Source: Roseomonas sp. (lineage in GTDB: Bacteria; Pseudomonadota; Alphaproteobacteria; Acetobacterales; Acetobacteraceae). Taken from it: DNA of 5,297 nt. The translations under genes and the position numbers were made by a program. Positions 1-5,297 of the stretch are shown here, piece by piece (within the stretch, counting starts at the first letter, position 1; every line of letters starts with the position of its first letter). The notes under the pieces were generated by a model. That model did no database searches. It saw only the letters and a list, made by a program, of their open reading frames with translations, and had not been told where the DNA came from. The stretch covers positions 1 through 5,297 of the forward strand of contig JADCFR010000309.1 of the NCBI GenBank assembly GCA_020249415.1, given 5' to 3'.

Positions 1-1128
1 TCGGTCGGGAAATTGCTGAAACACCCGGCTTCCGCGCGGCGGTTCCTGAATCATGGCGCGGCATTCACGCTGGGTACGCGCTTCCGTCAGCCGGAATTGG
101 CCAAGACATTGCGCGCCATTGCGGCGCGTGGCGCGGCGGCTTTCTATCAGGGCGAAGTGGCCGCCGATATTGTGGCAACTTTGCGCGAAGCGGGCGGCCT
201 GCACACGGAAGAAGATTTCGCCAATGGCCAGAATGTCGCGGAATTCGTCACCCCCATTTCGATCCCCTGGCGCGGGATGGAGGTGTATCAATGCCCGCCC
301 AATGGGTCTGGCCTGCATGCGCTGCAAATCCTGGGCACGCTTGCCCATCTGCCCACGCCGGAAGGCGGGCCGCTTTCGGCTACGCGGCTGCATCGGCATA
401 TCGAAGCTGCGCGCATGGCCTATCGGGACCGCGATGCCTTCCTTGCTGATCCCGCGCAAGTGAATGTGCCGGTCGAAAAGCTTTTGAACGCGGATTACCT
501 GAAGCGGCTCGCGGGCCTCATCCGTGATGATGCGGCGCTGCCGGAATTGCCCGCAGCCGGTGAGAATGATCTGAACAAGCACAAGGACACCGTTTATCTC
601 TGCGTGGTGGATAAGGATGGCAATGCGTGTTCCTTCATCAATTCGCTGTTTGAAGGCTTCGGTTCCGGCATCCTTGCGGAAAAATCCGGCGTCATGCTGC
701 AGAATCGCGGTTTTGGCTTCCGCTTGCAGGAAGGTCATCCGAATTGCATCGCACCCAATAAGCGCCCGCTGCATACCATCATCCCCGGCATGGTGATGAA
801 GAATGGCCGCGCCATCATGCCCTATGGCGTGATGGGTGGGCGCTATCAACCGACAGGGCATAGCTACTTCCTGACGAATTACTTTGAATTCGGTCTGGAT
901 GTGCAGGAAGCGATCGATCTGCCCCGCCTGATGCCGCAGGATGGCAAGGTGCAGGTGGAACGCGGCTTCAGCGGTGCGGTGATTGATCAACTGAATCGCC
1001 TTGGTCATGTCTGCGAAGGCATCGACAAGCCGCATGGCGGCGGTCAGGCGATTTTCATTGACCATGAAAAGGGCTGCCTGGTGGGTGGTTCTGACCCGCG
1101 CAAGGATGGCTGCGCGATGGGTTACTGA
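1..1128 (+). CDS. Gamma-glutamyltransferase-family Ntn-hydrolase, C-terminal part (5' truncated by window)
   Basis: The reading frame is open from base 1, giving 375 residues; the start and roughly the first 150-200 residues of a usual 520-580 residue protein lie outside the window. The family matures by self-cleavage before a catalytic Thr, which becomes the N-terminus of the small subunit. Here that Thr is residue 197 (codon 589-591) in DTVYLCVVDKDGNA, leaving a 179-residue small subunit of normal size. Other family marks are FGSGI (220-224), PLHTIIPG (256-263), the GG pair at 279-280, GGGQAI (346-351) and the terminal SDPRKDG...GY. By motif alignment, the E. coli Ggt ligand residues Asn411, Gln430, Asp433, Ser462 and Ser463 are replaced by Phe217, Arg236, Gly239, His258 and Thr259. 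This resembles the YwrD / cephalosporin-acylase-like branch more than classical Ggt, so the substrate is uncertain. The amidase gene follows after 39 nt. Canonical members are periplasmic; any signal peptide would be outside the window. Confidence 0.93.
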   Translation, partial: SVGKLLKHPASARRFLNHGAAFTLGTRFRQPELAKTLRAIAARGAAAFYQGEVAADIVATLREAGGLHTEEDFANGQNVAEFVTPISIPWRGMEVYQCPPNGSGLHALQILGTLAHLPTPEGGPLSATRLHRHIEAARMAYRDRDAFLADPAQVNVPVEKLLNADYLKRLAGLIRDDAALPELPAAGENDLNKHKDTVYLCVVDKDGNACSFINSLFEGFGSGILAEKSGVMLQNRGFGFRLQEGHPNCIAPNKRPLHTIIPGMVMKNGRAIMPYGVMGGRYQPTGHSYFLTNYFEFGLDVQEAIDLPRLMPQDGKVQVERGFSGAVIDQLNRLGHVCEGIDKPHGGGQAIFIDHEKGCLVGGSDPRKDGCAMGY

Positions 1129-1155
1129 TCAGCCGCGCCATTTCAAGAAAAAACC

Positions 1156-1160
1156 AAGGA
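1156..1160 (+). promoter_or_regulatory. Ribosome binding site of the amidase gene
   Basis: AAGGA lies 7 nt before the ATG at 1168, in an A-rich stretch that contrasts with the GC-rich surroundings. It supports 1168 as the true start. No -35/-10 pair is evident in the 39-nt gap, so the amidase is probably translated from the upstream gene's message. Confidence 0.7.
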
Positions 1161-1167
1161 AACGCCA

Positions 1168-2664
1168 ATGACCGAACCCTGTGACCTGACCGCGATTGCA
1201 GCGCGCCGCCTGATCGGGCGGCGCAAGCTTTCCCCCGTTGAATTGCTGGAAAGCTGCCTGAAGCGCATCGGTGAGGTGAACCACGCGGTAAATGCCGTGG
1301 TGGCCTTGGATGAAACGCGCGCCTGCGCCGCCGCCAAGGAAGCCGAAGCCGCCGTGATGCGCGGCGATGAATTGGGCCCGCTGCATGGCCTGCCCATCGG
1401 CATCAAGGATCTGGAGGAAACCGAGGGGCTGCGCACCACCTATGGCAGCCCGATCTTCCGCGATTTCGTGCCCGATGCGGATTGCGGCATGGTCGCCAAT
1501 CTGCGCGCCAATGGCGCCGTCATCACAGGCAAGACCAATACGCCGGAATTCGGCGCGGGTGCGAATACACGCAACGCCGTTTATGGCGTAACCGGCAATC
1601 CCTTTGATCCGATGAAATCCGCCGCCGGGTCTTCGGGTGGTTCGGGTGTTGCCTTGGCCACCAATATGTTCCCGATCTGCTCGGGCTCTGACACCGGCGG
1701 TTCCTTGCGCAACCCGGCCGCCTTTAATGGCATTGTCGGCTATCGGCCATCGCCTGGTCTGGTGCCTTCCGAAAAACGCGCCCATGGCTGGTCCGGCCTG
1801 CCGGTGCTGGGCCCCATGGCGCGCAATGTGGCCGATGTTTGCCTATTGCTGTCGGCCATGGCGTCTGATGATGCGCGCGATCCACTCGCCTACACGCTCC
1901 ATGATGGCTATGTGCGCGAAGAACCGAGCCTGTATTTCCCCGTGCCGCGTTATGACCTCGCCAGCCTGCGTTTGGCCTTCAGCCCGGATTTCGGCCAGGC
2001 GCCGACCGAAAAACATATCCGCGACATCTTCGCCGATCGCGCCGGCGCCATTGCGCCCATGTTCGGCGCGGCGGAGGCGGCACACCCGGATTGTGCGGGC
2101 GGTGATGAGGCGTTTGAGGTGCTGCGGGCGGCGGGCTTCCTGACATCGCATTTGGAAAAATGCCGCACGCGCCCTCAGGATGTCGGGCCCAATGTGCGCG
2201 CCAATGTCGAGGAAGGGCTGCGCTATAGCCTGGATGATTACGCCCGCGCGGCGGCAGCGCAGACCAAGATGTATCGCGCTTGGCAAGGCTTTTTCGCTGC
2301 GCATGATGTGCTGATCACGCCAGCGATCACGATCTCGCCCCGGCCCTGGAAGGAACTCTTTCCGGCGGAAATTGATGGCAAGCCAACCCGGACCTACTTC
2401 CACTGGCTCGCGCTGGCCTATTACCCGACGCTCTGCGGCCATCCGGCGATTTCGATCCCCATGGGGCTGGACCGGAACGGCATGCCCTTCGGCTTGCAGG
2501 TGGTCGGGCCGCGCGGGGGGGATCGGCTGGTGCTTGGTGTCGCGGCGGCGATTGAGGAAGCTTTTGCCGGCGATGCGGCTCGCTGCCGCCCCGTGCCGGA
2601 TTTGGCCAAGCTGAAGGCGGCCAAGCCAGTGAAGGAGATGCCGGGCGCGGTGGGGTGGGACTGA
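1168..2664 (+). CDS. Amidase, amidase-signature (AS) family
   Basis: This complete 498-residue protein hydrolyses a C-N amide bond using a Ser-cisSer-Lys triad. The triad can be placed with confidence: Lys80 in GLPIGIKD, Ser155 in AGSSGGSG and nucleophile Ser179 in SGSDTGGSLR. The spacings of 75 and 24 residues equal those in mammalian FAAH (K142, S217, S241). The signature core runs from about 74 to 220 and ends in GPMARNVAD. The C-terminal family block is GHPAISIPMGL (424-434) followed by PFGLQVVGP (440-448). No signal peptide is seen, so it is probably cytoplasmic. It could be confused with GatA of the tRNA amidotransferase, but no gatB or gatC is adjacent, and annotation as a stand-alone amidase is safer. 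The substrate cannot be read from the sequence. The start is fixed by AAGGA 7 nt upstream and by the family-typical N-terminus (ARRLIGRRKLSPVELL). The deacetylase gene follows after 43 nt. Confidence 0.95.
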   Translation: MTEPCDLTAIAARRLIGRRKLSPVELLESCLKRIGEVNHAVNAVVALDETRACAAAKEAEAAVMRGDELGPLHGLPIGIKDLEETEGLRTTYGSPIFRDFVPDADCGMVANLRANGAVITGKTNTPEFGAGANTRNAVYGVTGNPFDPMKSAAGSSGGSGVALATNMFPICSGSDTGGSLRNPAAFNGIVGYRPSPGLVPSEKRAHGWSGLPVLGPMARNVADVCLLLSAMASDDARDPLAYTLHDGYVREEPSLYFPVPRYDLASLRLAFSPDFGQAPTEKHIRDIFADRAGAIAPMFGAAEAAHPDCAGGDEAFEVLRAAGFLTSHLEKCRTRPQDVGPNVRANVEEGLRYSLDDYARAAAAQTKMYRAWQGFFAAHDVLITPAITISPRPWKELFPAEIDGKPTRTYFHWLALAYYPTLCGHPAISIPMGLDRNGMPFGLQVVGPRGGDRLVLGVAAAIEEAFAGDAARCRPVPDLAKLKAAKPVKEMPGAVGWD

Positions 2665-2707
2665 GCATAGGGCCTTTTCCCCTGCCCCACGCCATTTCCG
2701 CCCCACC

Positions 2708-3826
2708 ATGCGGCCCTTGCTGATCGGATCGGAGATCTATCGCGGTTCCACCTATGGGCCGAAGCATCCGCTGGCGATTCCCCGGGTTTCCACCACGCTT
2801 GACCTGATCCGTGCGCTGGGCTGGGTGGCACCTGATCAGTACATTGAAAGCCCGCGTGCCACGCCGGAAGAATTGCAACGCTTCCATCATGCCGATTACA
2901 TCGCGGCCCTGATGCGTGCTGAGGAAACCCAAAGCGTCAGCGCCGAGGATCGTGCGCGGTTTCGCATCGGTGCCGATGGCAACCCGGTTTATCGCGAGGT
3001 GTTCCGCCGCCCCGCCACCAGCGCGGGCGGTGTGCTGCTGGCGGCGAGGCTCACGGACTCGGGCGGCGTTGTGCATGTGCCAGGGGGCGGCACGCATCAT
3101 GGTCAGCCGGATCGCGCTTCAGGGTTTTGTTATGTGAATGATGCGGTGCTGGGCTTGCTCGCCTGGCGCGATCAGGGGCTGTCGCCGCTGCTTTATGTGG
3201 ATATTGACGCGCATCACGGCGATGGCGTGCAGGATGCCTTTCATGATGACCCGCATGTTGTCACGCTTTCGGTGCATGAGGATGGGCGCTGGCCCTTCAC
3301 CGGTGGCTTGGGTGACAAGGCCGGCGGGCATGCGGCGAATATCCCGGTGCCGGCCGGCTTCAATGACAGTGAAATGGCCTGGGTGCTGCATGAAGCCATC
3401 CTACCCATCGCGCGGCGCCTGAAGCCTGCCGCCATCATGCTGCAATGCGGGGCCGATGCGCTGGAAGAAGACCCGTTATCGCGCCTCGCCCTTTCCAATA
3501 ACGCGCATCGCGCCGTGGTGGGCGCGCTGATGGGCCTCGCGCCCCGGCTCATCGTATTGGGCGGCGGCGGCTATAATCCCTGGAGCGTGGCGCGCTGCTG
3601 GGCCGGGGTTTGGGGCGCGCTGAATGGCCATACCCTGCCCGAACGCCTGCCCGATGCGGCGGAGGCGGTTCTGCGGACCCTGAGCTACCATCGCGCTGCC
3701 GGGCGCAACCCGCCCGAGCATTGGTTCACCACCCTCGCCGATTCACCCCGCCCCGGCGTGGTGCGCGCCATGGTGCGCCGTGCGGCGGCAGCGGCGCTTG
3801 AGGCACTTCCCGATCCCATGCCATGA
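2708..3826 (+). CDS. Histone deacetylase family protein, AcuC-like zinc deacetylase
   Basis: This complete 372-residue protein has the arginase/deacetylase fold and removes acetyl groups from lysine or a similar amine. All class I HDAC active-site parts are visible: the His130-His131 dyad (GGGTHHGQ), SGFCYVND (138-145), zinc ligands Asp167 and His169 in DIDAHHGDG, the third ligand Asp250 in QCGADAL, and the transition-state Tyr289 in GGGGYNPW. Length and N-terminus (GPKHPLAIPRV, 17-27) match bacterial AcuC, which in Bacillus subtilis deacetylates acetyl-CoA synthetase. Acetylpolyamine amidohydrolases are the main alternative, but the class I-type motifs favour AcuC. No acuA, acuB or acs gene is in the window, so the target is unknown. 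No signal peptide is seen, so it is probably cytoplasmic. No Shine-Dalgarno sequence precedes the ATG; the 43-nt gap is C-rich. The start is nevertheless likely, because a later start would remove the conserved N-terminus and no start codon lies upstream in frame before the amidase stop. The gene runs directly into the DUF192 gene. Confidence 0.93.
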   Translation: MRPLLIGSEIYRGSTYGPKHPLAIPRVSTTLDLIRALGWVAPDQYIESPRATPEELQRFHHADYIAALMRAEETQSVSAEDRARFRIGADGNPVYREVFRRPATSAGGVLLAARLTDSGGVVHVPGGGTHHGQPDRASGFCYVNDAVLGLLAWRDQGLSPLLYVDIDAHHGDGVQDAFHDDPHVVTLSVHEDGRWPFTGGLGDKAGGHAANIPVPAGFNDSEMAWVLHEAILPIARRLKPAAIMLQCGADALEEDPLSRLALSNNAHRAVVGALMGLAPRLIVLGGGGYNPWSVARCWAGVWGALNGHTLPERLPDAAEAVLRTLSYHRAAGRNPPEHWFTTLADSPRPGVVRAMVRRAAAAALEALPDPMP

Positions 3827-3828
3827 GG
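3825..3828 (+). promoter_or_regulatory. Ribosome binding site of the DUF192 gene, overlapping the preceding stop codon
   Basis: GAGG ends 6 nt before the ATG at 3835. Its first two bases are the last two of the deacetylase stop codon TGA (3824-3826). This placement favours 3835 over the in-frame ATG at 3823, which has no purine-rich motif at a usable distance. It also implies that a ribosome finishing the deacetylase stops on the site from which DUF192 translation begins. Confidence 0.55.
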
Positions 3829-3834
3829 CCCCCT

Positions 3835-4311
3835 ATGCAAAGACGTTCCCTGCTAGCGCTTGCCGCCCTGCTCCCCCTCGCCGCTGTCGCGCAGCCGGGG
3901 GTGGATCGCCCCCAGCCGCGCCTGCCAACCGAGCCCCTGGTGTTCGAGACCCGCGATGGGCGCCGGCTTGCCTTCACGGTGGAAATGGCGGTGCAGCCGG
4001 AACAGCAGATGGTCGGCCTGATGTTCCGCCCGGAGGTGAAGCCGGATGAGGGGATGCTGTTCGATTGGGGGAGCCCACGCGAAAGTTCCATGTGGATGCG
4101 CAACACCATCACATCGCTTGATATGGTGTTCATCGCCGCCGATGGGCGCGTGCATCGCATTGCGGAACGCACCGTGCCCTATTCACTCGCCAGTATTTCG
4201 AGCAATGGCCCGGTGCGCGCCACACTTGAATTGGCCGCCGGCACGGCAGAGCGGCTCAATATCCGGGTGGGCGACCGCGTACTGCATCGGATTTTCGGCA
4301 CCGCGCCGTAA
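3835..4311 (+). CDS. Exported DUF192 domain-containing protein
   Basis: From the preferred start the protein has 158 residues. It opens with a clear Sec signal peptide: MQRR, then a Leu/Ala-rich core, then AVA|QP with likely cleavage after residue 19. There is no lipobox Cys, so it should be a soluble periplasmic protein. The DUF192 domain fills about residues 35-155: GLMFR (61-65), GMLF (73-76), MWMRNT (86-91), LDMVFI (95-100), a strand ending in ATLEL (129-133) and the closing VGDRVL. The biochemical role of DUF192 is not established; it is a small, mostly beta domain common in proteobacteria and archaea. An in-frame ATG at 3823 would add four residues (MRPP) and overlap the deacetylase stop as ATGA; the GAGG ribosome site argues for 3835. 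Either way it is tightly linked to the deacetylase gene. It ends 47 nt before the tRNA-Pro gene. Confidence 0.92.
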   Translation: MQRRSLLALAALLPLAAVAQPGVDRPQPRLPTEPLVFETRDGRRLAFTVEMAVQPEQQMVGLMFRPEVKPDEGMLFDWGSPRESSMWMRNTITSLDMVFIAADGRVHRIAERTVPYSLASISSNGPVRATLELAAGTAERLNIRVGDRVLHRIFGTAP

Positions 4312-4319
4312 TACAAGGC

Positions 4320-4348
4320 TTGCCCCGCGCCGCTACTGCCCATAGGGT
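4320..4348 (+). promoter_or_regulatory. Possible promoter of the tRNA-Pro gene
   Basis: TTGCCC (4320-4325, preceded by C, giving the CTTG favoured in alphaproteobacterial -35 boxes) and TAGGGT (4343-4348) are separated by 17 nt. The -10 match to TATAAT is weak (T, A and the final T). Initiation would fall about 3-5 nt before the tRNA 5' end at 4359. The stretch between the -10 and the tRNA is GC-rich, as in stringently controlled stable-RNA promoters. Read-through from the DUF192 gene is the alternative source of transcript. Confidence 0.35.
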
Positions 4349-4358
4349 GCGCCGCGTT

Positions 4359-4436
<78 letters not shown>

Positions 4437-4448
4437 GATTTTGAGCGA

Positions 4449-4472
4449 CGTGACCCGGTTTCGCGGATCACG
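4449..4472. terminator. Imperfect hairpin between convergent tRNA-Pro and transporter genes
   Basis: CGTGA (4449-4453) pairs with TCACG (4468-4472). After one C-A mismatch, CCG (4455-4457) pairs with CGG (4464-4466) around the loop GTTTCG. It starts 12 nt after the tRNA 3' end and lies 26 nt beyond the stop codon of the convergent gene, so it could act for either transcript. Neither side has a run of T, so it is not a standard intrinsic terminator; it may be an RNA-end-stabilising or processing structure. A second, weaker stem GTGG/CCAC lies at 4480-4492. Nothing else is seen in the 62-nt gap. Confidence 0.3.
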
Positions 4473-4498
4473 CCGGCTTGTGGCTAGACCACTTGGAC

Positions 4499-5297
4499 TT
4501 ATGCCCGGCGGATATTCCAGAAGAGCGGCGGCTGGCCCTTCAACATGCCGGTCAGGTTCCGACGATAGGCGGTGGGCTGGTAATACATGCCCGTCGGCAC
4601 ATAGGGCACCTCATCAAAGGCGATGCGCTGCATCTCCCGCCCCGCCGCCGCTTCCGCCGCTGCATCAGGCGCATTGAACCAGGCATCACGCTGCGCTTCC
4701 AGCGCCGGAATGGTCGGCCAGCCCGGCCAGGCATTTTCGCCATGGCCGCGGATGGAGGCGTGGCTCGCCGGGTTCCAATGGTCAATCCCGGACCAGAAGG
4801 TGAAGAAGCCGGACCAACCGCCCTGTTCCAGCGGGTTGCGGCTGGCGCGGCGGGCGACCAGCGTGACCCAATCCGTGCTGACCAGATCCACATTGAAGCC
4901 CATGCGGGTGAACAAATCAGCGCCGACAAGGGTGGCGGCGTTGATCGAAGCAAGGTCCGTCGCGTTCAGCAGCACCAGGCGCTGGCCCATCGCGCCCGCG
5001 GCCTGTAGTTCGGCACGCGCGGCTTGGATGTTCTTGCGCAGGCGATCCATGCCGATAGTGCTGGCCATCGGGCTTTCGGGGGCGAAATAGCCAATGCCTT
5101 CGCGGCGCAAATCCGCGCGGCCTTCAACGCCCGCAGTGCCGATCACCGCGGTCATGAAGTCAATCTGATTGATGGCGGTCAGCACAGCGCGGCGCACGGC
5201 CGGGTTGTTGAAGGGCGCTGCGGTATGATTGGGGCGGAAAATACCGATCAGCCCGGTGTCATTGATGATGTCCACACGGATATTGCGCGCCGCCGCA
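4499..5297 (-). CDS. ABC transporter substrate-binding protein, family 5 (peptide/nickel type), C-terminal part
   Basis: The minus-strand frame is open to the window edge and ends in TAA at 4501-4499, giving 265 residues. The N-terminal half, with any signal peptide, lies outside (family length is about 500-550). The fragment matches the end of the SBP_bac_5 fold: PFNNPAVRRAVLTAIN (28-43, counted from the window edge) is the usual block at the return into the larger lobe. A segment with strands around LVLLN (107-111) and the helix plus strand LFTRMGFNVDLVSTDW (128-143) follows. The tail, which ends in FWNIRRA, is typical. Members bind oligopeptides, nickel, opines or glutathione in the periplasm and deliver them to DppBC-like permeases. 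The specificity cannot be told, because the ligand pocket is only partly present. No permease or ATPase gene lies downstream; the next gene is the convergent tRNA. A GTG at 5275-5273 is an internal Val, not the real start. Confidence 0.92.
   Translation of the reverse strand, partial: AAARNIRVDIINDTGLIGIFRPNHTAAPFNNPAVRRAVLTAINQIDFMTAVIGTAGVEGRADLRREGIGYFAPESPMASTIGMDRLRKNIQAARAELQAAGAMGQRLVLLNATDLASINAATLVGADLFTRMGFNVDLVSTDWVTLVARRASRNPLEQGGWSGFFTFWSGIDHWNPASHASIRGHGENAWPGWPTIPALEAQRDAWFNAPDAAAEAAAGREMQRIAFDEVPYVPTGMYYQPTAYRRNLTGMLKGQPPLFWNIRRA

Noticed and set aside
1129..1785. Minus-strand open frame of 218 codons opposite the amidase N-terminal half
   Set aside because: It is the complement of the amidase-signature core, and its translation has no recognisable domain.
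2669..2684. Possible terminator between the amidase and deacetylase genes (AGGG...CCCT)
   Set aside because: The stem is only about four pairs, with no following T run; this is too weak to break the operon.
1843..2709. Minus-strand open frame of 288 codons opposite the amidase gene
   Set aside because: It lies opposite a gene with an intact catalytic triad, its Arg/Ala/Gly/His-rich translation matches no family I know, and such frames are common opposite GC-rich genes.
2327..3100. Minus-strand open frame of 257 codons spanning the amidase-deacetylase junction
   Set aside because: The composition is low-complexity and Pro/Arg/Ala-rich, with no domain motifs; both plus-strand genes across it are well supported.
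3726..4172. Minus-strand open frame of 148 codons opposite the DUF192 gene
   Set aside because: It covers the signal peptide and most of the domain of a clearly real gene, and the Arg/Ser-rich product has no motif.
4478..5008. Plus-strand open frame of 176 codons opposite the transporter gene
   Set aside because: The minus-strand frame encodes a clear SBP_bac_5 C-terminus; this one is its complement.

Overview
The window reads as ordinary chromosomal DNA from a GC-rich alphaproteobacterium. The tRNA carries an encoded CCA, codons favour G or C at the third position, and the substrate-binding protein is of a type often seen in large numbers in Acetobacteraceae and related Rhodospirillales. 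That placement is an inference from style and gene content; no marker gene in the window proves it.

Layout. Four protein genes lie head to tail on the plus strand: the 3' part of a gamma-glutamyltransferase-family gene (1-1128, 5' end outside the window), an amidase-signature-family amidase (1168-2664), a class I-type histone deacetylase-family (AcuC-like) deacetylase (2708-3826), and a small exported DUF192 protein (best start 3835, end 4311). The gaps are 39, 43 and 8 nt, with no convincing terminator or strong promoter between them, so they are probably read as one transcript. A complete tRNA-Pro(UGG) gene follows at 4359-4436. On the minus strand, converging on the tRNA, is the C-terminal part of a family 5 (peptide/nickel-type) ABC transporter substrate-binding protein (4499 to the window edge, 5' end outside). 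A 62-nt gap with an imperfect hairpin separates the two.

How the genes may work together. Three unrelated enzyme folds that cut amide or acyl-amide bonds stand in a row: an Ntn-hydrolase, an amidase-signature Ser-Ser-Lys enzyme and a zinc deacetylase. A peptide-type uptake protein is encoded next door. Scavenging of imported amides or modified peptides would fit, but this is context inference only. The acyltransferase-like first gene keeps its catalytic Thr but lacks most residues that bind the gamma-glutamyl group in E. coli Ggt, so true glutathione turnover is doubtful.

I did not find a convincing undescribed system, mobile element, CRISPR array or large repeat. The points most worth a second look are the altered active site of the first gene, the row of amide hydrolases, the stop codon of the deacetylase lying inside the ribosome binding site of the DUF192 gene, and the leader and tail structures around the tRNA.
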